Shown here: positions 7,828 to 15,127 of the stretch, piece by piece
How the letters are laid out: each line of letters starts with the position of its first letter
How positions within the stretch are numbered: the first letter of the stretch is position 1
Source of the DNA: Planctomycetota bacterium
GTDB lineage: Bacteria > Planctomycetota > Phycisphaerae > SM23-33
Assembly (NCBI GenBank): GCA_021160865.1
Contig: JAGHBS010000026.1
Location: 1-16,525 of the forward strand
Length of the DNA stretch: 16,525 bases
Reading direction: 5' to 3'
The notes under the pieces: generated by a model
The model's database searches: none
The model's input: only the letters and a program-made list of their open reading frames with translations
What the model was told of the DNA's origin: nothing
Translations under genes and position numbers: made by a program

Positions 7828-9903
7828 ATGAAGATGATTAAGGTTTTGACGGCGGTTCTGGTTTGTGCAATTGCAACGATGCCCCTGTTGGCGGCAGAGA
7901 CGACCTTACCCGTGACCAAAGTGACAGTCTTTAGTAGCGGGGTGGCGTATTATCAACATGACGGTACGGTCAACGGCAACGCCGATGTGCTATTGAAGTT
8001 CAAAACCGAGCAGATTAACGACATACTCAAGTCCCTCGTGCCGTTGGACTTAGGCGGGGGGAGTGTTACGGGGGTAAGTTATGGCTCACGCGAGCCACTT
8101 ATACGTGCATTGAAGAGTTTCGGGATCGACATCTCAGGTCAGCCTACATTGGCAGAGCTACTAAAGCAAATTCGAGGAGCCGAGGTAATTGTCCTCGCTC
8201 CGGAGAAAATCACTGGAAAAATCCTCGGCGTAGAGGGGCGCACCAAGCATATCCTGCCTTCCAATACGATAATCAAACAAGAAATTTTGAACCTGTTGAC
8301 GGATATGGGGATTAAGTCAATTCCGCTTGAGACGATTTCCAGCATCGCCCTGGCTGATAAGAAGTTGAATTCTGAATTGAATAAGGCCCTTGCGCTATTG
8401 GTGGAGAGTCGAGATACCAATCGCAAGCCCGTCCGCGTTCATTTTGCCGGGAAGGGCAAACGTCCCGTCCGTATCGGCTATATCTGTGAAGCCCCGATAT
8501 GGAAGACGTCCTATCGGCTCGTTCTTGGTGGTGAAGGTCAAAAGAAGAATAAAGCCCTCATGCAGGGCTGGGCGATCGTGGAAAATGTTTCCGATTTCGA
8601 TTGGGAAAAAATCACTCTGACATTGGTTTCAGGAAGACCCATCTCGTTCATCCAGGATTTGTACACGCCGTTATTCGTCCCCAGACCGGAAGTCAAACCG
8701 GAATTATACCTCTCTCTTCGACCGCAGGTGTATGAAGAAGGTATAGCAGCGAGAAAACCTGCTCCTGCCCCGGCGCTAGCGAAAAGAAGATGGAAAGGGC
8801 GAGTAGGGGCAGGAAGGGCTGAATATCTGGCAGCAGTTCCGAAGCACATGGAGAGAAAAGCATTAGCCCGTGCCGATCTGGAACGTGATAAGGAGATGGC
8901 AAAGAATCTCCGTAGAAGTGTTCGTGCGATGGCAGCAGGAAAGACGGTCGGCGAATTGTTCAGCTATACCATCAAGACGCCCGTGAGCATCCCCCGCAGG
9001 CAATCAGCGATGCTGCCTATCGTCAGTCAAGATGTCACTGCTCGAAAGGTAAGTATCTATAATGAATCGACGTTGAAGGATCATCCGCTCAACGGCGTCT
9101 GGCTGACGAACGATACGGGTATGAGCCTGCTGGCAGGTCCGATTACCGTTTTCGATGAAGGCACCTATGCGGGCGATGCCCGAATTGGTAATCTCTCGCC
9201 AAATGATAAGCGACTGTTGAGTTATGCTATTGATTTGAAGGTAAAGGTTGACCCGTCGGAGAGTTCCACGCATCGGATAACTGCCGCCAAAATTGTCCGA
9301 GGCGTGATGTGGCTGACACGTAAGTACGAGTATAGCAAAACCTACCTGATAAAGAACAAGGCAGATAAAGCCCGAACGCTGGTGATTGAACATCCCCGGC
9401 GGACGGAGCGGAAGTTAATCAGCCCGAAAGAGCCCAATGAGAAGACCTCATCGGTGTATCGTTTCGAGACGACCGTCCCTGCTGGTAAGACAGGAAAGTT
9501 TGAGGTCAAGGAGGAACAGGTAACCAGGCAAAGCGTTGCAATCCTCCCCTGCAGCGTCGGGACACTTCAGTGGTACACAACAAACGGTCAAATTTCCGAG
9601 AAGGTTCGCAAAGCCCTTGCTGAAGTGATAAAACGCAAGAACGCCCTGACCGAGGCAGAGAGAGAAGTGAGACGACTTGAGCGTGAAATCTCAACCCTTG
9701 AACGTGACCAAGAGCGTGCCCGTAGGAACATGAGTGCTTTTAGAAGTACCAGAAGTACGGGATATCAGCGGTTCGCAAAGAAACTACTGGAGATTGAGTC
9801 GAAGATTGACGAACTACGCGGTAAGTTGGCTGATGCCCGTCAGAAAGTCCGCGAGCTCCGTAAGGCATTGGAAGATTATGTAGCCAATATGAATGTGGAA
9901 TAA
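7828..9903 (+). CDS. Secreted DUF4139-domain protein with C-terminal coiled coil
   Basis: The 691-residue product starts with a Sec-type signal peptide (Lys2 and Lys5, hydrophobic core 6-21, Ala22/Ala23 cleavage region), so it is probably periplasmic or surface. Residues 28-85 look like the N-terminal DUF4140-type beta domain ('VTKVTVFSSGVAYY'). Residues 215-272 carry the DUF4139 core: 'YICEAPIWKTSYRLVL', then 'WAIVENVSDFDWEKITLTLV' and 'SGRP'. The DUF4139 beta region resumes around 385-570, interrupted by a Lys/Arg/Ala-rich insert at about 305-372. Residues 590-685 form a long charged coiled coil. The family has no established reaction. The ATG has AAGGAG 8 bases upstream. It stands in its own unit, closed by a hairpin. 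A 9-base tandem repeat within the coding sequence near 9740 encodes R-S-T twice. Confidence 0.8.
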   Translation: MKMIKVLTAVLVCAIATMPLLAAETTLPVTKVTVFSSGVAYYQHDGTVNGNADVLLKFKTEQINDILKSLVPLDLGGGSVTGVSYGSREPLIRALKSFGIDISGQPTLAELLKQIRGAEVIVLAPEKITGKILGVEGRTKHILPSNTIIKQEILNLLTDMGIKSIPLETISSIALADKKLNSELNKALALLVESRDTNRKPVRVHFAGKGKRPVRIGYICEAPIWKTSYRLVLGGEGQKKNKALMQGWAIVENVSDFDWEKITLTLVSGRPISFIQDLYTPLFVPRPEVKPELYLSLRPQVYEEGIAARKPAPAPALAKRRWKGRVGAGRAEYLAAVPKHMERKALARADLERDKEMAKNLRRSVRAMAAGKTVGELFSYTIKTPVSIPRRQSAMLPIVSQDVTARKVSIYNESTLKDHPLNGVWLTNDTGMSLLAGPITVFDEGTYAGDARIGNLSPNDKRLLSYAIDLKVKVDPSESSTHRITAAKIVRGVMWLTRKYEYSKTYLIKNKADKARTLVIEHPRRTERKLISPKEPNEKTSSVYRFETTVPAGKTGKFEVKEEQVTRQSVAILPCSVGTLQWYTTNGQISEKVRKALAEVIKRKNALTEAEREVRRLEREISTLERDQERARRNMSAFRSTRSTGYQRFAKKLLEIESKIDELRGKLADARQKVRELRKALEDYVANMNVE

Positions 9904-9936
9904 AAGTTGATGTAGCCGACTAATCACGCTTACAAT

Positions 9937-9986
9937 GTCAAACGACAAGTCGATGGCAGGATCGGCTTGTCGTTTTGACTATTTTA
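9937..9986 (+). terminator. Hairpin terminator after the DUF4139 gene
   Basis: The arms 9937-9954 and 9961-9979 pair almost fully (GTCAAACGACAAGTCGAT against ATCGGCTTGTCGTTTTGAC) with one bulged base and one G-U pair. The loop is about 6 bases and a T-rich run TATTTTAT follows. Because both arms end in A/T-rich pairs, it may terminate from either direction. Confidence 0.75.
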
Positions 9987-10013
9987 TGAAATCTATCTTC
10001 AAGGATGCAAGAT

Positions 10014-11000
10014 ATGGCTGAATCTCGGGCATCGCAGCCATGGAGTTTTTCATTTACGGATTCACTGTTGGCTGAAATTGCCGATGTTCCACAGGCATTA
10101 CTTCATTACGATGTTGATGCGATTTGTCGGGCATACGATGCGATAGTACCGGTGGCTGATCGTCTCGGCGTGCCTCGGCCAACCCCTCGTCTTGCCGGGT
10201 TTGCGTACACCCATGTTTCCACGCTCGGAGCGAAGGTGCTTATCACGCCCGACTCACCGGAGCCCTATGTATATCCATGTATCGAAAGTTTAGAGGATAT
10301 TGATCGCCTCGAAGAGCCTGAAGATTATCTCTCCGCGGGCATTATCCCTGAGCGTCTTGAGACCCTGAGAAAACTGAAGCAACGGCAGCCGGATGCAATG
10401 AACTTCATCGGACATGATTACGAAGGCCCTATCACCACAGCAGTACTGATGATGGGGGATAGATTTCTCATGCTTCCATACGACGATCCTCGCCGTGCGC
10501 ATCGGCTGCTGGAGTTTTGTGTTCATAGTGCGTTGAATTACTGTCGAAGTGTGCGGGAGTACCTGGGATTGCCTGTTAATCCGGAGGAAGTTTGGGTGCC
10601 TGATGATTTCGCTGGTATGTTTCCACCGGAGATTTTCGCGGAGTTCGTAGTCCCTTACCTGGAGAAGATGTATTCTGGCCAGCAGGCTACCAGGCGTGCC
10701 TTGCATAGCGAATTAATTCGCCCTGAACATTTGTCGTTCCTGCAGGAATTGAAAATAGACGTATTCGATCCCGGGACGGACCAGTATCTAACGCCCGAGA
10801 TTCTTCGTGATCAATGTCCTGTTCCCTACCAGCTTCGCATCAAGCCGTCGGAAGTGGTATCAATGTCTGCTGATGAATTGGTACAGTTATACCAACGTCT
10901 TGCCAGTTGCAATCCTGTTGTTATCGAGTTTTCCATGGATCGGCTTTCTGATGAGCCAAAGATTGTTGCATTATTGGATATCGCAAGGCAGATGGAGTAA
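10014..11000 (+). CDS. URO-D superfamily protein (uroporphyrinogen decarboxylase-like paralogue)
   Basis: This 328-residue protein has the (beta/alpha)8 URO-D fold signature. At about 133-168 comes 'GHDYEGPITTAVLMMG' and then 'PYDDPRRAHRLLEF', the block seen in HemE and MtaA/CmuA-type methyltransferases. 'PDDFAGMFPPEIFAEFVVPY' follows at 196-215. It lacks the N-terminal 'RQAGR'-type substrate motif of true HemE. At the MtaA zinc site (His-x-Cys) I see 'HSE' instead, so neither activity can be assumed. Such paralogues are common in PVC-type and anaerobic bacteria; the substrate is unknown, with O- or N-methyl transfer an option. I prefer the ATG at 10014, with AAGGA 8 bases upstream; the ATG at 10005 sits on that ribosome site. 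No heme or corrinoid genes are nearby. Confidence 0.82.
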   Translation: MAESRASQPWSFSFTDSLLAEIADVPQALLHYDVDAICRAYDAIVPVADRLGVPRPTPRLAGFAYTHVSTLGAKVLITPDSPEPYVYPCIESLEDIDRLEEPEDYLSAGIIPERLETLRKLKQRQPDAMNFIGHDYEGPITTAVLMMGDRFLMLPYDDPRRAHRLLEFCVHSALNYCRSVREYLGLPVNPEEVWVPDDFAGMFPPEIFAEFVVPYLEKMYSGQQATRRALHSELIRPEHLSFLQELKIDVFDPGTDQYLTPEILRDQCPVPYQLRIKPSEVVSMSADELVQLYQRLASCNPVVIEFSMDRLSDEPKIVALLDIARQME

Positions 11001-11301
11001 TGTCAGTGATTGCAAAGTCTGTGCAGCAGTCAGAGATACCCGATATGTAAGGTCAGGCGAGCTGTGATCTATTCCATTCTTGGTAGGTAGGTTGCCCTGT
11101 CGAGAAGCGGAAAATAATTTGGGGGGTGAGTCATTTCCTGCCAAGGAGCAGTTTTTTAGACCTCCTCGCTTGTCAAACCTGCCATTTTCTTATAATGCCC
11201 TGTCAATCGTATCTGCCCGTGGCTCGCGGGAGTCATTTATCCAGGGCGCGAAAAGTCCATGTGCCTTGGAACAGGTTCGCAAATTCTATTGCCTGATTTT
11301 A
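11001..11301. other. Convergent intergenic gap without a convincing gene
   Basis: The gap lies between the URO-D gene and the STAS gene, which converge. It has no clear intrinsic terminator. Three things can be seen. A 16-codon ORF at 11000-11050 overlaps the URO-D stop (TAATG). A plus-strand promoter-like pair, TTGTCA (11170-11175) and TATAAT (11191-11196), has a short 15-base spacer. A nested fold pairs GCCCTG (11197-11202) with CAGGGC (11242-11247) around an inner CCCG/CGGG hairpin (11216-11230). The plus-strand frame open over 11080-11373 has no recognisable protein and runs into the STAS gene. Confidence 0.5.
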
Positions 11302-11658
11302 TCATCCTTTGAGTGCATCTTCGACGGTGTCGAAGACATCGAGGAGTTTATCCAGACGGGTGGTTTCGAGTAATTCGCGGATTTTATCGGAGGGCGAGGC
11401 GATTCTTACCTGTCCTTTATGATGCCTGCACTTTAAGTATCCAATAATTATTGCTCCTAAGCCGGCAGAGCAGATGAAGTCCATCTTGCTTATATCGAGT
11501 ACGATAATCGGGGGCTGCTTGGCGGCGATTTGCTCGAGTCGTTCGCGGAGTTCATCTGCTTTATCGGTCGTGACCGAACCAACGATGCTAACAATCACGG
11601 CATTATCTTTCTGATGTTCCGATATGGAAAAATCATTGTTATTGCAGGGGTTAGTCAT
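11302..11658 (-). CDS. STAS-domain anti-sigma factor antagonist (downstream copy)
   Basis: A 118-residue single STAS domain of the SpoIIAA/RsbV type. In partner switching the unphosphorylated form binds an anti-sigma HATPase and frees the sigma factor or another target, and phosphorylation of one serine breaks that contact. The diagnostic segment 'DISKMDFICSAGLGAI' (55-70) is well conserved. Ser64 is the expected phosphoserine, before Ala-Gly-Leu-Gly. The ATG lies inside the last codons of the HATPase gene, overlapping by 8 bases (ATGACTAA), with GGAG 7 bases upstream, so the two are likely translationally coupled. It is the last gene of the three-gene set. Confidence 0.9.
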   Translation of the reverse strand: MTNPCNNNDFSISEHQKDNAVIVSIVGSVTTDKADELRERLEQIAAKQPPIIVLDISKMDFICSAGLGAIIIGYLKCRHHKGQVRIASPSDKIRELLETTRLDKLLDVFDTVEDALKG

Positions 11659-12118
11659 CCTTTCTCTCCAGGATATTTGCAGAAGTTTTCCGTATTTTTG
11701 GTAATCCCGAAAACCGATTCCTAATCATACGTACCTCGTTTCCCTTATCATTATAGATGACTTCATCCATGTATGCTCGCATGAGCATGATGCCCCGTCC
11801 GCAGGGCTTTTCGAGGTTTTCATCGGCTGTTGGGTCAGGTACACTGGCAGGATCAAACCCTTCCCCTTCGTCGGCTATTGTAATTTCTACACGCTGGCTA
11901 TCAATATCGGTGGATACACGAATCTTTCGAGAACGATCGAACTTATTTCCATGCTTAATGGCGTTTATCAATGCCTCTTCTGTGGCTAAACGAATGGCAA
12001 AGCAATCGTCCTTATCATACCCAGCGGCCTCTACCTCTCTGATAATCTCCCTGATAAGGTCTCTTGCAGCAGATAAGTCAGTGGTGATTACTCTTTCGGT
12101 CATTTTGTTTAAACGCAT
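11651..12118 (-). CDS. RsbW-like anti-sigma factor / serine kinase (HATPase_c)
   Basis: A 155-residue GHKL ATPase of the RsbW/SpoIIAB type, which binds a sigma factor or other target and phosphorylates STAS partners. The N box is 'EEALINAIKHGN' (47-58) with Asn52 as magnesium ligand and the His-Gly typical of this family. The G1 box is 'DEGEGFDP' (83-90). The G2 box is 'GRGIMLMRAYMDEV' (107-120). The length and lack of a dimerisation or sensor domain fit an anti-sigma factor rather than a sensor kinase. A 'GF' plus acidic insert precedes the G2 box. Two ATGs (codons 1 and 6) are possible, and neither has a clear ribosome site. It lies 54 bases after the first STAS gene and overlaps the second, so one enzyme is flanked by two candidate substrates. 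Confidence 0.93.
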   Translation of the reverse strand: MRLNKMTERVITTDLSAARDLIREIIREVEAAGYDKDDCFAIRLATEEALINAIKHGNKFDRSRKIRVSTDIDSQRVEITIADEGEGFDPASVPDPTADENLEKPCGRGIMLMRAYMDEVIYNDKGNEVRMIRNRFSGLPKIRKTSANILERKDD

Positions 12119-12172
12119 CAGAAGTATAGTGTCTTCATATATCCTCAGGCAAACCTTTTACCAACAGGCAAA

Positions 12173-12541
12173 TCACTCTGAGACTTTGTTTATAGCCTCA
12201 GCCCGATCGGAGCAAATTGTAAATACCTCGTTGAGGCGGGTAATCTTAAAGGCTTGAAAAATCTGCGGATGAATATTACACAATGCCATCACTCCTTTCC
12301 TCTCGGCAATATGTTTTTGAAGCGTTATGAGCATGCTGAGCATACTGCTTGACATGTGTTGAACGTTGATGAAATCAAGGACGAGTCTGATTTTCTCATC
12401 TGCTTGCTTTACAATTTCATCAAGTTCCTCACCGATTTTCGCGATACTTGCTTCATCAAGTATTTTGCTATCAGTTAACTCAACGATGGTAACATTTCCT
12501 TCCTGTGAGGTCCTAATCCTGGAGGTGTTATTTTCCATCAT
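12173..12541 (-). CDS. STAS-domain anti-sigma factor antagonist (upstream copy)
   Basis: A 122-residue STAS domain and the first gene of the partner-switching set. The central segment 'LDFINVQHMSSSMLSMLITL' (55-74) is the family's phosphorylation site region. Three serines (64-66) occur where one is usual; by alignment with the other copy Ser65 is the likely phosphosite. The usual Ser-Ala-Gly-Leu is replaced by Ser-Ser-Met-Leu, as in many STAS proteins from PVC-type bacteria. AAGGAG lies 5 bases before the first ATG and 8 before the second, so either may be used. A strong promoter lies about 60 bases upstream. Confidence 0.87.
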   Translation of the reverse strand: MMENNTSRIRTSQEGNVTIVELTDSKILDEASIAKIGEELDEIVKQADEKIRLVLDFINVQHMSSSMLSMLITLQKHIAERKGVMALCNIHPQIFQAFKITRLNEVFTICSDRAEAINKVSE

Positions 12542-12565
12542 CTATACTCCTTGCTGTTGTTATTT

Positions 12566-12583
12566 TGCTTGGCATACCAAGCA
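12566..12583. repeat. Perfect 7-bp palindrome in the STAS operon leader
   Basis: TGCTTGG, a CATA spacer and CCAAGCA form an 18-base perfect inverted repeat. It lies between the predicted transcription start (about 12603) and the ribosome site of the STAS gene. It could be an operator or form a short RNA hairpin close to the ribosome site. Confidence 0.6.
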
Positions 12584-12609
12584 GATTTTGCGAGTAATCC
12601 ATTGATAGA

Positions 12610-12639
12610 ATAATAAGCCTTTCCATATAGCCCTGTCAA
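12610..12639 (-). promoter_or_regulatory. Sigma-70-like promoter of the STAS-HATPase-STAS operon
   Basis: On the minus strand, a perfect TTGACA (12639-12634) and TATTAT (12615-12610, 5/6) are 18 bases apart. The start would be near 12603, about 60 bases before the first STAS ATG. It resembles the promoter of the C2H2 gene, with the same -35 and -10 hexamers. It implies the set is transcribed separately from the kinase gene 218 bases upstream. Confidence 0.68.
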
Positions 12640-12759
12640 GTTCACCTTTCTGAGAAGGGATTGTGATAAGATTAGATGGGTTTTGAGTGATAACGAACGT
12701 CTATTTTTCCTGATGAATTGATGTGTGTTAATGTAAGGATTTTCGCAAATATGAAGATA

Positions 12760-13998
12760 TTAGGTTAATGCTTGGAGGATATTGACGATGATGCTTATTC
12801 CGAGCAGGGCAAGGAGTATGTAGATGATTATCTCGTTGGATGAGGTTTTAGATGCGGACACTTCTTCAGCAGGTTTTGCTGTAGGCTCTTCTTTCGTCAA
12901 TGCTGATAGCATTCGTGCGTCGAGGGTCTTATGAACTTGCAGTGGAGGTTCACCACGAGCGATGGATTCAAGGTCCATTAGGAGGTCGGTTGTAGAGGCG
13001 TAGCGGTCTTCTCTACGCTTTGCCATCATCGTTTCGACAACTTCACCAAGCCCAACTGATAATGATGGGTTGATGTGGTCTGGTGGCGTGAGAGGTTCCT
13101 TGAGGTGTTTGTTCATCACAGCAACGGGTGTCGGACCATCAAAGGGAACTCTACCGGTAACCATGTGGTAGAGCGTCGCGCCAAGGCTATAGATATCGGC
13201 ACGGAAGTCGATGTCTACCTCTCCTCGAATCTGTTCAGGAGAAATGTAGTATGGCGTACCGTAGGCTTTACCTGCCTCAGCCTGAGCAGTTTGCTCATCA
13301 GCAGCCATACGAGCAAGACCCATATCAGCCAACTTGGCTACACCGTCCTTGGTGATCATGATGTTTTTGGGCTTGACATCACGGTGGATTAGCCCATTTT
13401 CATGTGCATGAACCAATGCACGAGTTATCTGAATGGCGATGTCCAGTGCCTCTGATTCGCTAAAAACCTTACCTGCTATAAGTTCGTCGTAGAGCGTATG
13501 ACCTTCGACATATTCCATAACGAAATAGTGATACCCATTGGCTTCTCCGACGTCGATTGCCTGAACAATATTAGGATGATTGAGTTTAGCAGCAGCCTTT
13601 CCCTCGCGGTAAAATCGTTCAACATATTCAGGGTTTTCGCTGAATCGTTTTGGTAAGACCTTTATGGCAACTAATCGGTCGAGGCTTAGCTGTTTTGCCT
13701 TGAACACCGTTGCCATTGCCCCCGAGCCAAGTTTTTCAAGGATTTGGTATCCTGGAATTTGTTGAGCAGGACGAAGTTCCTCCATTGACTTGATAATCCG
13801 GTCTATCTGACGCTTAGTGACGATGCCTTTTTCGACGAGTAAATCAGATAACGCTGGCTGGCGATTATCAGCGGCCAATTGCTTCTGTTCTGCCAGACAC
13901 TCCTCGACCTCCTCGGACGTTGCAAGGTTTTTCTCCACGACGATTCTGCCGAGTTCCGTGTCTGTCATTGAAACTGATTTGACATGATTATTTGCCAC
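12760..13998 (-). CDS. Tail-anchored Ser/Thr protein kinase with N-terminal helical repeat domain
   Basis: A 412-residue Hanks-type kinase. The kinase domain (about 84-345) has the Gly loop 'GSGAMATVF', Lys113, 'HRDVKPKN' (205-212, catalytic Asp207), 'ADMGLA' in place of the usual DFG (Asp225), and 'GTPYYISPEQ' (247-256). All catalytic residues are present, so it should be active. Residues 15-70 hold two similar halves, each 'L...VVEKN.AT...V...' and 'L..LLVEKGIVTKRQID', like the MshEN/GspE-N-type helical motif. The C-terminus (about 390-408) is one hydrophobic segment with only a few residues after it, so the kinase faces the cytoplasm. No PASTA or other sensor domain is present. It starts at GTG with GGAAG 7 bases upstream. 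Its neighbours, the STAS/HATPase set downstream, suggest a signalling link, but this is inference. Confidence 0.95.
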   Translation of the reverse strand: MANNHVKSVSMTDTELGRIVVEKNLATSEEVEECLAEQKQLAADNRQPALSDLLVEKGIVTKRQIDRIIKSMEELRPAQQIPGYQILEKLGSGAMATVFKAKQLSLDRLVAIKVLPKRFSENPEYVERFYREGKAAAKLNHPNIVQAIDVGEANGYHYFVMEYVEGHTLYDELIAGKVFSESEALDIAIQITRALVHAHENGLIHRDVKPKNIMITKDGVAKLADMGLARMAADEQTAQAEAGKAYGTPYYISPEQIRGEVDIDFRADIYSLGATLYHMVTGRVPFDGPTPVAVMNKHLKEPLTPPDHINPSLSVGLGEVVETMMAKRREDRYASTTDLLMDLESIARGEPPLQVHKTLDARMLSALTKEEPTAKPAEEVSASKTSSNEIIIYILLALLGISIIVNILQALT

Positions 13999-14051
13999 TT
14001 ATGTGCTTCCGAATTGTTTTTGCCTATGCAAGGCAACCGACAAACGACCCA

Positions 14052-14081
14052 ATGATAACTCCATTGCCTCTTTTCATACAA
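14052..14081 (-). promoter_or_regulatory. Possible promoter of the Ser/Thr kinase gene
   Basis: Minus strand: TTGTAT (14081-14076, 3/6) and TATCAT (14057-14052, 5/6) with an 18-base spacer. It lies in the 94-base gap after the radical SAM gene. A 5-base hairpin TTGCC/GGCAA (14020-14036) sits between it and the GTG start. Confidence 0.3.
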
Positions 14082-14092
14082 GTCTTTTATCT

Positions 14093-15124
14093 CTATGGTT
14101 TGTATACGCTCGCCGGCCCCAAACGATCAGGGAAATATCCATTTTCGAATAGCCATCGGCGAACATCCCAGCAAAGGTGGCATTTACTTGCATAACCGTC
14201 GGGCTTTCTTGCATATCCTAATCCTTCAGCCTGCTGCAGCAGTGCAACCGGTCCGGTCCGGGCTAACAGTGATATTATATCATCACTTCGTTCTTCAGAG
14301 TTATCATCGACAAAGTTATCCCACAAGTTTTGCCATATCCTACTTACGGAATTAGAAGAATTAATAATCCCAAGGATAATTCCTGTACATACGCCTGGAC
14401 AAACGATCCCTTCGCCATCAACATGAACATGCCTGGAGCGAAGCAAGGCTGACCAACACGGATTATCGGCAAAACTTTCGGGGGGCTTGAGTGGTAAAAG
14501 TTGGGATAGTTCAACAGCAGCCCTTCCCGTGAGACGATCTCGTCCCTTCAGTACATAGGCTGCAAAGACACGCTGTCGGTCCTCTTGAGATAATAAACCT
14601 GTATTGAACCCTTCCCTTGCCCAATCTTCCCAGCGGATGCGTACACGATCAGCCCCAAGAATTTCTTCTGCAACTTTTGCTAACAGCCTGACTCTTTCAA
14701 TGGGTATATATTGCTGATGATATGGATCTGCCGATATTTTCAACCGAAACATTCCTGCTTCATCCAGTGCCTTTATGCGTTCACGGATGATTTTTTCATC
14801 CGTTGCCCAATATGCGTTGGTTTCGACGGCTTCGAGCGGTTTTAAACCTGCCTTTTTTGCTTTTCTAATGAGTTCTATGAGGGTTTCCCACCTCCCGAAG
14901 GGCTCCCCGCCACTGATATGTATCCTACAGCCATGGGGCGAGGCAGAGATAAGCCCCTCCCAGATTGCCAAACCCATCTCTACGCTCATATCTACCCCTG
15001 CCGACGGCGACGAGCAGGTATAACAAGAGGCGCAACGGGCATTGCACCAATAGGTTAGCATCAGCCCAGCAAAGGACCAGTACTTTACCGGCATGGGTTT
15101 GGATTTATCCCAATTTTTAGGCAT
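14093..15124 (-). CDS. Radical SAM protein with extra C-terminal cysteines
   Basis: A 343-residue radical S-adenosylmethionine enzyme. Cys27, Cys31 and Cys34 form the C-x3-C-x2-C motif that holds the 4Fe-4S cluster, within 'TYWCNARCASCYTC'. 'HISGGEPFGRWE' (69-80) is the SAM-binding GGE region, and 'LKISADPYHQQ' (128-138) is a strand typical of the barrel. The C-terminal half has further cysteines: Cys223, Cys242 and Cys246 in 'IVCPGVCTG', and Cys315 and Cys318 in 'SKCHLCWD'. These could bind a second cluster, as in SPASM/Twitch-type enzymes that modify peptides or proteins. The substrate is unknown, and no precursor peptide gene is visible nearby. The ATG is 3 bases after the helicase stop, with AAGGTG 5 bases upstream, so it is probably cotranscribed with the helicase gene. 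Confidence 0.88.
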   Translation of the reverse strand: MPKNWDKSKPMPVKYWSFAGLMLTYWCNARCASCYTCSSPSAGVDMSVEMGLAIWEGLISASPHGCRIHISGGEPFGRWETLIELIRKAKKAGLKPLEAVETNAYWATDEKIIRERIKALDEAGMFRLKISADPYHQQYIPIERVRLLAKVAEEILGADRVRIRWEDWAREGFNTGLLSQEDRQRVFAAYVLKGRDRLTGRAAVELSQLLPLKPPESFADNPCWSALLRSRHVHVDGEGIVCPGVCTGIILGIINSSNSVSRIWQNLWDNFVDDNSEERSDDIISLLARTGPVALLQQAEGLGYARKPDGYASKCHLCWDVRRWLFENGYFPDRLGPASVYKP

Positions 15125-15127
15125 TTT

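Noticed and set aside
10005..10013. ATG at 10005 as the start of the URO-D gene
   Set aside because: It overlaps the AAGGA that serves the ATG at 10014.
10290..10706. 138-codon minus-strand frame inside the URO-D gene
   Set aside because: It is antisense to the conserved URO-D signature.
11000..11050. 16-codon ORF overlapping the URO-D stop codon (TAATG with GGAG upstream)
   Set aside because: Coupled-looking but too short to support as a gene without conservation data.
11080..11373. 97-codon plus-strand frame across the convergent gap
   Set aside because: No recognisable protein, no ribosome site, and its end lies in the STAS gene on the other strand.
11757..12257. 166-codon plus-strand frame over the HATPase gene
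   Set aside because: It is antisense to conserved N, G1 and G2 boxes and rich in Ser and Arg, as expected of a shadow frame.
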